From contig JAJAYH010000393.1 of NCBI GenBank assembly GCA_026786325.1, forward strand, positions 1 to 7,830: 7,830 bases of DNA. The letters are read 5' to 3'. The position numbers were made by a program, and so were the translations under genes. The notes beneath the pieces are model-generated. The model did no database searches and was not told the origin of the DNA. It saw only the letters and a program-made list of their open reading frames with translations. This document shows positions 1-6,773 of the stretch, piece by piece (the stretch's first letter is position 1; each line of letters starts with the position of its first letter). Source of the stretch: Alkalinema sp. CAN_BIN05 (GTDB lineage: Bacteria > Cyanobacteriota > Cyanobacteriia > Leptolyngbyales > Leptolyngbyaceae).

Positions 1-2
1 AC

Positions 3-107
3 ATTGGCAAGCGTGATAATTATGGAGAGATCAGAAATGGGCCGCCATTGGGTTATTTCCCGGCTTCGTTTGAGAGTGCTAATGTAGTCTCAGGATATCT
101 AAGCTAA
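3..107 (+). CDS. C-terminal fragment of an unrecognised protein
   Basis: An open frame enters from the left edge (first complete codon at base 3) and ends at TAA 105-107, giving 34 residues that finish in ...ANVVSGYLS. The fragment is rich in Gly, Pro, Asn and aromatic residues (for example NGPPLGYFPASF), which reads more like a real protein end than the competing + strand frame that stops at TAG 85-87. I do not recognise the family and see no motif. It is on the same strand as the ParA/HEPN pair, 133 bases upstream, so it could belong to the same accessory block, but this cannot be judged from so short a piece. Confidence 0.4.
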   Translation: MGKRDNYGEIRNGPPLGYFPASFESANVVSGYLS

Positions 108-143
108 GTACCAAACCCTTTTGGGCATAGATTCCAGTCAAAA

Positions 144-159
144 AGCTTCAAGCTATACT
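144..159 (+). promoter_or_regulatory. Candidate -10 element and small inverted repeat upstream of the ParA-type gene
   Basis: TATACT at 154-159 matches the sigma-70 type -10 consensus at five of six positions. It overlaps a perfect small inverted repeat, AGCTT-c-AAGCT (144-154). No convincing -35 hexamer sits 16-18 bases upstream, so the promoter is tentative. If used, it gives a leader of about 75 bases before the ATG at 241. The rest of the gap 108-240 shows nothing else I can name. Confidence 0.22.
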
Positions 160-240
160 TTAAGGATAGGAATTACCTCACCTTTTAAGTCCTGTTTCGA
201 GCAGTCGGCGATCACTATATTGACAGGAAGACTTGGTACA

Positions 241-1311
241 ATGGTTCAAAAGATTGCCTTATTTAACCACAAGGGCGGAGTTAGCAAGACTACAACCACC
301 TTTAACTTAGGTTGGATGCTTGCCTCGAAAGGAAAAAGAGTAATTCTTGTGGACAGCGACCCACAATGCAACCTTACGGGTATGGCTTTGGGAGAGGAAA
401 CTGAGGATGATGAGGCGAGAATTCAAGAAATCTATAATACAAATTCAAATATAAAGACAGGACTGGCCCCAGCATTCGAGTCGCAGCCAAGGGCGATCGA
501 AGCCGTTGATTGCATTCCAGTAAAGGGACGCGATGGTTTATTTCTGTTGCCTGGTCACGTTGGATTTGCTGAGTACGAAGTAACACTAGGTATTGCTCAA
601 GAGCTAAGTGGTTCGATTCAAGCTCTTAAAAACTTACCAGGCTCTATCAATGATTTATTTGAGAAGACAGCAGCTAAGTTTAATGCAGATTATATGTTGA
701 TTGACATGAGTCCCAGCTTAGGCTCAATCAACCAAAATTTACTGATGATCAGTGATTTCTTTTTAGTACCTACTACTGCTGATTTTTTCTCTGTAATGGC
801 AATTGACTCTTTATCTAAGGTTTTACCAAGATGGCATTCCTGGGCTAAGTCAGCAAGTTCACTTCAAATTTTAAGAGAGGCGAATTATCCCTTTCCTGAT
901 GTTGATCCGCGTTTCTTAGGAACGATCGTTCAAAACTATCGAATCATTCGGGGTAAAGAAACGGCTGCATTTCAAACCTGGATAAAAAAAATCGAAGAAG
1001 CTGTCTCTAATAAGCTGATTCCAATTCTCGATCAAAATAATATGTTGCTGCCGAATCAGACTTACAAAGGTCAGGGAATACAAGAACATTTCTCTCTTGC
1101 AAAGATTTCTAATTTTAATAGTCTGATTGCCCTTTCCCAAGAACATCGAACTCCAGTTTATGAGTTGACCCCTCAGCAGTTGGGGCAGACAGGAATTGTT
1201 TTGACTAATAATCAGGGAAAACAGGAAGATTTTAGAAAAACTTTTTCAGATTTAGCAGATAAAATTATTGGACTAAGTTCCGAAAGTCCCGTATATGCAG
1301 TCAGCGCTTGA
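241..1311 (+). CDS. ParA-family (deviant Walker) ATPase, partner of the HEPN protein
   Basis: 356 residues, predicted cytosolic ATPase of the ParA/MinD/SIMIBI class. Visible motifs: the deviant Walker A KGGVSKTT at residues 11-18 with the signature lysine Lys11, the DSDPQCN switch/Walker A' segment at 38-44, and a Walker B-like ending YMLIDMSPS at 151-159. Such proteins dimerise around ATP and act as switches in partitioning or positioning. The reading frame is open back to a TTG at 121, but I place the start at ATG 241: the ParA fold begins there immediately (MVQKIALFNHKGG) and AGGAAG (225-230) lies 10 bases upstream. The C-terminal ~130 residues are not assignable by eye. No ParB gene or obvious parS-like array is visible, which argues against ordinary plasmid or chromosome partition. 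Its last 17 bases overlap the downstream HEPN gene, implying one transcript and translational coupling. The role as regulator or partner of the HEPN protein is inference. Confidence 0.9.
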   Translation: MVQKIALFNHKGGVSKTTTTFNLGWMLASKGKRVILVDSDPQCNLTGMALGEETEDDEARIQEIYNTNSNIKTGLAPAFESQPRAIEAVDCIPVKGRDGLFLLPGHVGFAEYEVTLGIAQELSGSIQALKNLPGSINDLFEKTAAKFNADYMLIDMSPSLGSINQNLLMISDFFLVPTTADFFSVMAIDSLSKVLPRWHSWAKSASSLQILREANYPFPDVDPRFLGTIVQNYRIIRGKETAAFQTWIKKIEEAVSNKLIPILDQNNMLLPNQTYKGQGIQEHFSLAKISNFNSLIALSQEHRTPVYELTPQQLGQTGIVLTNNQGKQEDFRKTFSDLADKIIGLSSESPVYAVSA

Positions 1312-2044
1312 CCAGTTTCGCATCAGCATTAGTCGTGTTCGAGACCTAATTGCACTTCATAATTCTGTCAAAGCTCAAGCTACAGGCGCGCTTGATGTGT
1401 CAGATATGTTGCGTGCTGCGCTAGTTCTGTCTGTAAGCGCATTGGATTATTATGTGCATGAAGTTGTGACCTTAGGAATGCTAGAAATCCATCGAGGACA
1501 CCGTTCTGAGCCAAAATCTTCAGGAAATACAACTCAATCAGCATTCTCACGCTTTTCAGTATCATTGGGTAGTGCACGTCAAGATAGGCTGACAGCCATC
1601 GATATTGCTTCTTGGCTTGAGGCTGAAATTCAACAAACTCAAGGATATGAATTTCTCGACCAGCCTCAAACGGTTTCAAATTTAATTCCTACAATATCAA
1701 GTAGCATTCTGACTAAACTAAATAATACCTCTTGGTTAGAAAATGAAATTAGGGAGCGTCTTGGATACCAAAGCTTTCAACAAGCAGATAAAATTGCTGA
1801 GGCGATTAGATATATCTCCGATAAAAAATTGTGGGATGAGGTAGAAAAACAGATAAATAAACCCGCAAAAGGTATTAAGCAGCAACTAAATTCAATTGTC
1901 GATCGGAGAAATAAAATCGCCCATGAAGCCGATATAGATCCAACTTTTAATATTGGAAGTCGATGGAATATAGATAAGGTACTTGTTGGTGATGCAGTTG
2001 ACTTTATTGAGATACTTGTTGAAAGCATCCATCAGGCATTGTGA
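1295..2044 (+). CDS. HEPN-domain protein, RiboL-PSP/MAE_28990-like, putative RNase
   Basis: 249 residues, all-helical in appearance, no signal peptide or membrane segment. The C-terminal part carries DRRNKIAHEAD (203-213), containing Arg205-Asn-x3-His210, the R-x4-H active-site motif of HEPN ribonucleases. The N-terminal helix LRAALVLSVSALDYYVHEVV (39-58) matches the matching helix seen in RiboL-PSP-type HEPN proteins. HEPN proteins of this kind cut RNA as dimers in toxin-antitoxin, abortive-infection and CRISPR settings; activity here is inferred from the intact motif. The middle holds an internal similarity: residues 106-123 and 146-163 share SWLE-x-EI and GY exactly 40 residues apart. The ATG at 1295 lies inside the 3' end of the ParA-type gene (17-base overlap, +1 frame shift relative to it) with only a weak GAAAG upstream, so translation probably depends on re-initiation from the ATPase. 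Family placement is confident; substrate and trigger are unknown. Confidence 0.82.
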   Translation: MQSALDQFRISISRVRDLIALHNSVKAQATGALDVSDMLRAALVLSVSALDYYVHEVVTLGMLEIHRGHRSEPKSSGNTTQSAFSRFSVSLGSARQDRLTAIDIASWLEAEIQQTQGYEFLDQPQTVSNLIPTISSSILTKLNNTSWLENEIRERLGYQSFQQADKIAEAIRYISDKKLWDEVEKQINKPAKGIKQQLNSIVDRRNKIAHEADIDPTFNIGSRWNIDKVLVGDAVDFIEILVESIHQAL

Positions 2045-2121
2045 AAGTAGTCTATGCTATGAGCCAACGAGCAAATCATTGAAACGGTGGAATAGAGTTT
2101 ATTAATTGGATGAAAAAGTTG
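2045..2121. other. Convergent intergenic gap between the HEPN and STAND genes
   Basis: These 77 bases separate two genes that face each other tail to tail. I looked for a hairpin followed by a T tract on either strand and found none that is convincing. No short gene or repeat is visible. Confidence 0.5.
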
Positions 2122-4533
2122 TTAGCCGCCCCTGAACTCAATCGATCGTTGGAAGGCATCTTTGACCCAACGCACTTGACTGGGTAGGTTTAGCGCCCGA
2201 AATGAACCAATAGCCGTTCCTTTATCTTGACAAGCCTGTTCTGCATTCCCCATTTTTTGATAGGTGAGACCGCGCTGGGCATAGGCTCCGGCAAGATCAC
2301 ATTTGGCATCAATCCGATCGAGGATAACGATCGCTTGAGTATGCCGTTCGATAGCCTTGTCCAACTGCCCCAACACCCGGTAAATCTGGGCGGACCCATC
2401 CAGTGCTTTGGCTTGAATTTCGATAAAATCAGCTTGTTCCGAGTGGGTAAGGGCTTCGTGAAACAGTTCGAGCGCGGCTTCTGGATCGCCAAGATTTCGA
2501 TAGGTGTGACCCAGGAAGACCAAACTATAGGTGCGGCCCCAGATATTTTCGGGTGGGGAAAGAGTGTAGTGATTGATATGGCGGATGTAGTCAAGGGCGA
2601 TCGCTTTATCTCCCCAGCCAGAATATAAATAAGCAAGACAACAGGCCGCATAGCGTTTGTAGGAGATCGACTGGGCTTTGAGGGCTTCATCGTAGGCATC
2701 GCGAAATTCTTGAATTGCCGCTTCGATGTCCCAACAATCTCGATGGCAAAGTCCTAGGTTGATAAGAGACGAGATTCTCAACTGGGGCAGGAATTGTCGA
2801 TCGGCGATCGCCAGTGCTTCACGGTGATAGCGCACAGCTCGGACGATTTCTCCCGTATGACGGTAGGTGTAGCCCAAGAGATTATATAAACAGCCTAAAT
2901 GAATACCAGGTTCTGCTTGGCTAAGAATCAGTTCGGCAGTTTCGATGATTTGCTGGAGCGATCGAAACCGATACAAAATCCACCCGAGAGCCAGATCGCC
3001 GCCCCACAGATTAGGCAACGGCATCATCAGCACCTCAGCCGCTTGGTCGTAGTCTTTGATCTCTAGGAAGTGATAGTAGGCTTCGAGGGTGGGGCGAGTA
3101 TCGTCAAAGGTCTTGATGCGAGTTTGATGATGGGTGAGCCAGAATGCAGCGGCTTTTCGGTGGGCCAGTTCCCAGTCGGTGGTGTGGTGTAAGCGGTGAT
3201 GGGATTCAGCATGGACCATTGGGTGTAACCAGAAAATTTCACCATGGCGCGATTCAACTAGTGCAAAGTTTTGCAAGATCCGAATGGTGGCGGTTTTCTG
3301 AGCTTCTGGGACATCCCACAATAGAGCTTTGACCCCTTGAAGCGTGATGTGGGAAGGGTTTTGGTAACGGTAGCTACCGAGGCGATAGAGTAGTCTGTAG
3401 GCAGCGGGCTGCTGGGTTTCGAGTTTGTTGAATTGGTCGGCGACAAGTTCTTGCATTTGGCCTTCATTCCAAAGGTTTCGATCGCAGCATTGCCAATAGG
3501 CTTCTAGATTATTTTCGTAGCGATTGCGGATTTCACTTTTGAGAATGTTCATAGCCGTCACATTTCCGCCGCAATTTCTCCAAATTTCCGCTAAGGTCCG
3601 ATCGCCTGCTTCTCCTTGAATTTCGATGCCATGGTGGGTGAATATGGTCTGCCAAGACTGCTGAGAAAGCCCCTTTAGTGAAAAGACAGCGGGCGTTATC
3701 AGACTCTCTTGGCAACATTCTCGACTAGTAATTAAGGTGAGGTGGCGCGTCCCGATGTCGCTGAGGATACGTAATAGGTAGAGGTACGATCGTAAACTTC
3801 CAGTTAAGTGACCGCTACCGTCCAGCGCCGCATCAAAATTGTCGATTAAAATACCCACGGGATTGGGCGCAATCTCAAGACAATGGCGAAGTCGCTGGAG
3901 ATTAGTATGAAAATCGAGTCCGACTTCTTCGTTAAAATCACGCTTGAGCCATTCTTCTACTAAACTTTCGGCGGAGGGAATGTATTGGGATTCAGCAGAC
4001 ATCCAAGCTGTGAGAATGAGACGAAATTCTCGTAATTCCAAATAGCGTCGGGCGAGCCGAGTTTTTCCCATGCCGCCTTCTGCATGGATCAAGATGATGG
4101 CTGATTTTTCCTGTTTCCAAAACCGATCGATTTGGGCAATTTCTTCATCTCGACCAAAAAAGGATGGATCCACTATTTGCTGATTGCTAGGAGGATCTAG
4201 AAGAGCGATCGGCCCTGGAGAACCCGACGACGAATCCTTAGATATGGGGTCGCTAAGGCTGAGAAGATAGCGCTCTACATTGGTTTTTAGGGTGCTTTTA
4301 TTGACGGGACGCTGGAGTAGTACAGTGAGTTTTTTAAAGAGTTCTGCTCCCAGCTCCCGCACGTAGTCGTCATCGTGGTTGGTCTGGGCCGCAATTTTGG
4401 TATAGGTTAGCCTTTCCCAGCAACCCAGGAAAACCTCGCAATGAATATCTTTGAGACATTCTCCCGTGGCGTTGGTGTGCCAAGTATTGATTAACTGAAG
4501 TGCTGTCTCCGAATTCATGGGGTGATGCGACAT
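2122..4533 (-). CDS. STAND NTPase: HTH-like N-terminus, NB-ARC domain, C-terminal TPRs
   Basis: 803 residues, cytosolic. Domains in order: (1) about 30-91, an HTH-like region with YTKIAAQTN, DYVRELGAELF and a final RPVNKSTLK, resembling the vMAP-type HTH found before many cyanobacterial NB-ARC proteins; (2) a Ser/Pro/Gly linker, 94-119; (3) NB-ARC NTPase, about 125-330, with AEGGMGKT (Lys157, Thr158), Walker B ILIDNFD (228-234) and a sensor-like LITSRE (267-272); (4) winged-helix/helical region to ~540 with an MHD-like HPMV at 437-440; (5) about six TPRs, 544-780 (for example LGHTYRNLGDPEAALELFHE). This is the sensor-switch plan of STAND proteins: repeats sense, NB-ARC oligomerises on ATP, the N-terminus signals. 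No enzymatic effector domain is visible, so the output may be protein or DNA binding. ATG 4533 is preceded by AGGGAT (4545-4540). It lies downstream of gyrB in the same direction but behind a terminator. The trigger is unknown; regulatory or immune roles are both possible. Confidence 0.9.
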   Translation of the reverse strand: MSHHPMNSETALQLINTWHTNATGECLKDIHCEVFLGCWERLTYTKIAAQTNHDDDYVRELGAELFKKLTVLLQRPVNKSTLKTNVERYLLSLSDPISKDSSSGSPGPIALLDPPSNQQIVDPSFFGRDEEIAQIDRFWKQEKSAIILIHAEGGMGKTRLARRYLELREFRLILTAWMSAESQYIPSAESLVEEWLKRDFNEEVGLDFHTNLQRLRHCLEIAPNPVGILIDNFDAALDGSGHLTGSLRSYLYLLRILSDIGTRHLTLITSRECCQESLITPAVFSLKGLSQQSWQTIFTHHGIEIQGEAGDRTLAEIWRNCGGNVTAMNILKSEIRNRYENNLEAYWQCCDRNLWNEGQMQELVADQFNKLETQQPAAYRLLYRLGSYRYQNPSHITLQGVKALLWDVPEAQKTATIRILQNFALVESRHGEIFWLHPMVHAESHHRLHHTTDWELAHRKAAAFWLTHHQTRIKTFDDTRPTLEAYYHFLEIKDYDQAAEVLMMPLPNLWGGDLALGWILYRFRSLQQIIETAELILSQAEPGIHLGCLYNLLGYTYRHTGEIVRAVRYHREALAIADRQFLPQLRISSLINLGLCHRDCWDIEAAIQEFRDAYDEALKAQSISYKRYAACCLAYLYSGWGDKAIALDYIRHINHYTLSPPENIWGRTYSLVFLGHTYRNLGDPEAALELFHEALTHSEQADFIEIQAKALDGSAQIYRVLGQLDKAIERHTQAIVILDRIDAKCDLAGAYAQRGLTYQKMGNAEQACQDKGTAIGSFRALNLPSQVRWVKDAFQRSIEFRGG
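2597..2604. repeat. HIP1 octamer GCGATCGC
   Basis: A complete highly iterated palindrome (HIP1), the short repeat over-represented in many cyanobacterial genomes. It lies inside the STAND coding sequence and supports a cyanobacterial host. Confidence 0.85.
2804..2811. repeat. HIP1 octamer GCGATCGC
   Basis: A second complete HIP1 palindrome within the STAND gene, directly preceded by another CGATCG core. By eye the STAND gene has about twelve CGATCG cores, gyrB six, and the partial miaA four. Confidence 0.85.
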
Positions 4534-4556
4534 GGGTAGATCCCTATCTTGGCATA

Positions 4557-4578
4557 ATACTACTAGCTATACTACTAG
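4557..4578. repeat. Two direct copies of ATACTACTAG, 12-bp period
   Basis: The decamer ATACTACTAG occurs at 4557-4566 and again at 4569-4578, one helical turn plus about 1.5 bp apart. A shorter echo, TAATAC, appears at 4555-4560 and 4581-4586. The repeats lie just upstream of the STAND start codon, where a regulator could bind on one face of the helix. Confidence 0.7.
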
Positions 4579-4596
4579 TGTAATACGAGTTTCCAA
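4557..4596 (-). promoter_or_regulatory. Candidate promoter of the STAND gene, overlapping a tandem repeat
   Basis: Read on the - strand, TTGGAA (4596-4591) and TAGTAT (4574-4569) form a sigma-70-like pair with 16-base spacing, each matching consensus at four of six positions. A start near 4562 would leave a leader of about 30 bases with AGGGAT (4545-4540) as ribosome binding site. The -10 candidate lies within one of two direct copies of ATACTACTAG (4557-4566 and 4569-4578 on the + strand), which could also be an operator. Moderate to weak support. Confidence 0.33.
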
Positions 4597-4627
4597 TGGG
4601 TGTGGCTCAGAATTAGATCAGTCGAGA

Positions 4628-4673
4628 TTTAATGATTTTTAATCCCTAAAAATTCATTAAAAAAGCTAATGAA
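4628..4673 (-). other. Overlapping inverted repeats with alternative pairings
   Basis: On the - strand three segments follow each other: TTCATTA (4673-4667), TTTAATGAA (4661-4653) and TCATTAAA (4635-4628). The middle can pair with the first (TTCATTA/TAATGAA), or with the last: TTTAATGA(a)TTTTTA pairs with TAAAAATCATTAAA around a 5-base GGGAT loop, one base bulged. This lies just past the gyrB terminator and upstream of the STAND gene. It may be a second, weak 3' structure of gyrB, a leader switch, or simply AT-rich sequence. Confidence 0.5.
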
Positions 4674-4703
4674 AAACAGTGAGATTTCGGTCAAATCCCA
4701 CTG
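4672..4703 (-). terminator. Rho-independent terminator of gyrB
   Basis: On the - strand CAGTGGGATTT (4703-4693) pairs with AAATCTCACTG (4687-4677) through a 5-base GACCG loop: eleven pairs, of which one is a G-U wobble that would be an A/C mismatch on the opposite strand. Five T residues follow immediately (4676-4672). It begins 56 bases after the gyrB stop and separates gyrB from the STAND gene. Confidence 0.85.
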
Positions 4704-4746
4704 CATTCTTTAATTAACTAACTAACAAGTTATTGTCCAGATTGAG

Positions 4747-4771
4747 TTAGATGTCTAAATTAGATATCTAA
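4747..4771. repeat. Tandem 12-bp palindromes over the gyrB stop codon
   Basis: TTAGATGTCTAA (4747-4758) and TTAGATATCTAA (4760-4771) are 11/12 identical with a 13-base period; the second is a perfect palindrome. Read on the - strand, the palindrome is exactly the last four gyrB codons (Leu-Asp-Ile-stop), and the near copy follows one base after the stop. Confidence 0.75.
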
Positions 4772-6697
4772 GTCGGCCATATTCATGCGAGATCCGTAGG
4801 TTTCAATAAACTCACGACGTGGTGCAACCCGATCGCCCATCAACATCGTAAAGACCCGATCGGCTTCGGCAGCATCTTCAATCTCAACCCGTTTCAAGGT
4901 CCGGGTTTCAGGATTCATCGTGGTATCCCAAAGCTGGACTGGCATCATTTCACCCAATCCCTTAAAGCGTTGAATGTTGTAGTTTGCATTGGCGGGGAAT
5001 TCGGCAATCCGTTGCTTCAAGTCCCGCTCGCTATAGCAATATTGATGCTGTTTTCCGCGCTCTAATTTGTACAATGGCGGACATGCGATGTAGACAAATC
5101 CACGATCGACCATTTCACGCTTGTAACGATAGAAGAATGTTAGCAATAGGGTTCTAATGTGCGCCCCATCTACATCCGCATCGGTCATGATGATGATTCG
5201 GTGATAGCGAAGATTGGCCACATCAAATTCCTCGCCTTTGATTCCTAGCCCCAAAGCCGTAATCAGCGCTTGAATTTCAGTATTTTTGTAGATTTTGGAA
5301 TCGTCAGTTTTTTCAATGTTGACGATTTTTCCGCGTAATGGAAGAATCGCTTGGAACTTACGATCGCGACCTTGCTTGGCCGAACCGCCAGCCGAATCCC
5401 CTTCCACGATGTAAATTTCGGATTCAGATGGATCGCGAGAAGCACAATCGGCGAGTTTACCGGGCAATGTTGACGATTCTAGAACTGATTTACGACGGAC
5501 TAGATCGCGGGCAGGTCTAGCGGCTTCAGCGGCGTTAAACGACTGAATGGCTTTTTCTAGAATGGTATCGGCAATTTGCGGACGGAATTCTACATACTCG
5601 GTTAGGACTTCGCTAACAATAGAATCCACGATTCCCCGAACTTCACTATTTCCCAGCTTAGTTTTGGTTTGGCCTTCAAATTCTGGATCCGGAACTTTGA
5701 CCGAAATCACCGCTGTCAGACCTTCCCGGATATTTTCCCCGGCCAAATTCGACATGTTTTCCTTGAGCTTACCGCGCTTACGGGCAATAGAATTCAAGGT
5801 CCGAGTCAGAACCGTTTTCAGCCCTTCTAAATGGGTTCCGCCATCGATCGTACGAATGTTGTTCGCAAACCCGAGAATGTTGTCGCTGTAGGAATCCACG
5901 CACCATTGCAACGCGACTTCAACTTGTACATTGTTCTTTTCAGAATTAATGAAAATAACTTCTTCATGTAAGTGTTGTTTTTCACGGTTCATGTAGGCGA
6001 CGTATTCTTGAATTCCGCCTTCATAGAGATATTCTTCAATGCGGAATTCACCGTTTTTTGTCGCACTCGATCGTTTGTCGGTGAAGATAATCCGAACGCC
6101 CGCATTCAGATAAGCCAGCTCTTTCAACCGCCCAGACAACGTACCGTAATCAAACTCTACCGTCTCCGTAAAGATTGTATTGTCCGGCATAAAATGAACT
6201 TGGGTTCCAGTTTGGCTACCCGCGCCATCTTTAGCCGCCAAATCTCCCATGGAAATCCCGCGTTCAAAACGTTGCGTATGAATCTTCTGATTACGCCACA
6301 CCGTGACATCAACCCACTCAGAAAGCGCATTCACTACCGAAATCCCAACCCCATGCAATCCACCGGAGACCTTGTAACCGCCATTCCCGAACTTTCCGCC
6401 CGCATGGAGAATGGTCATCACTGTTTCCAGCGCAGACTTTCCAGTTTTACTATGAATATCAGTTGGGATGCCGCGTCCATCATCTCGAACGCTAAGAGAC
6501 CCATCTTCGTGAATAATCACGTCAATATTTTTACAGTAACCTGCCAATGCTTCATCAACAGAGTTATCCACAACCTCGTAGACTAGATGATGCAATCCGC
6601 GTGGCCCCGTCGTACCGATGTACATTCCTGGGCGTTTACGGACTGGCTCAAGTCCTTCGAGAACTTGAATCTGTTGAGCGCCGTAATCTTGAGTCAT
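4760..6697 (-). CDS. gyrB: DNA gyrase subunit B
   Basis: 645 residues, the ATPase subunit that with GyrA (not in this window) introduces negative supercoils into DNA. GHKL ATPase domain first: YEVVDNSVDEALAG (40-53) with catalytic Glu41 and Asn45, RDDGRGIP (71-78) with Asp72, GGLHGVG (112-118), and the transducer QTK motif at 343-345. TOPRIM domain: EGDSAGGSAK (432-441) with Glu432 and TDADVDGAH (505-513) with metal-binding Asp506, 508 and 510. The C-terminal GyrA-binding part contains QRFKGLGEM (576-584) and ends in MADLDI. The length fits the compact form lacking the ~170-residue insertion of E. coli GyrB; no intein is present. Arg135 lies where the novobiocin-contacting Arg136 of E. coli would be. 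The start ATG at 6697 is preceded by GGAG with 10-base spacing. The 3' end has a strong terminator. Alternative ParE is unlikely given GyrB-like motifs throughout. Confidence 0.98.
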   Translation of the reverse strand: MTQDYGAQQIQVLEGLEPVRKRPGMYIGTTGPRGLHHLVYEVVDNSVDEALAGYCKNIDVIIHEDGSLSVRDDGRGIPTDIHSKTGKSALETVMTILHAGGKFGNGGYKVSGGLHGVGISVVNALSEWVDVTVWRNQKIHTQRFERGISMGDLAAKDGAGSQTGTQVHFMPDNTIFTETVEFDYGTLSGRLKELAYLNAGVRIIFTDKRSSATKNGEFRIEEYLYEGGIQEYVAYMNREKQHLHEEVIFINSEKNNVQVEVALQWCVDSYSDNILGFANNIRTIDGGTHLEGLKTVLTRTLNSIARKRGKLKENMSNLAGENIREGLTAVISVKVPDPEFEGQTKTKLGNSEVRGIVDSIVSEVLTEYVEFRPQIADTILEKAIQSFNAAEAARPARDLVRRKSVLESSTLPGKLADCASRDPSESEIYIVEGDSAGGSAKQGRDRKFQAILPLRGKIVNIEKTDDSKIYKNTEIQALITALGLGIKGEEFDVANLRYHRIIIMTDADVDGAHIRTLLLTFFYRYKREMVDRGFVYIACPPLYKLERGKQHQYCYSERDLKQRIAEFPANANYNIQRFKGLGEMMPVQLWDTTMNPETRTLKRVEIEDAAEADRVFTMLMGDRVAPRREFIETYGSRMNMADLDI

Positions 6698-6773
6698 GAG
6701 GTGTGTGCTCCGTCTAGGCAGATTTGAGGTTAAAAAAACAGTCTGAGAACATCTCTTTCAGGGAAATGCCGTG

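Noticed and set aside
111..125. CCAAA...TTTGG small inverted repeat after the left-edge gene as a terminator
   Set aside because: Only five pairs, a 4-base loop and no following T tract on the + strand.
121..240. Upstream extension of the ParA-type gene to TTG 121 (40 more residues)
   Set aside because: The extension has no family similarity, lacks a ribosome binding site at 121, and the canonical ParA N-terminus begins at ATG 241 behind AGGAAG.
241..1311. Plasmid partition locus (ParA with ParB/parS)
   Set aside because: No ParB-like gene or parS-like repeat array; the downstream overlapping gene is a HEPN protein and chromosomal core genes are nearby.
5972..6586. 204-codon open frame on the + strand
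   Set aside because: It lies wholly antisense to the highly conserved gyrB ATPase domain and has no recognisable protein features; it is a shadow of gyrB codon usage. The same applies to the shorter frames opposite the STAND and ParA genes.
6732..6755. Intrinsic attenuator in the gyrB leader (hairpin followed by seven T on the - strand)
   Set aside because: The stem GAGA/TCTC is only four weak pairs with a 3-base loop and lies six bases from the T tract, too weak to call.
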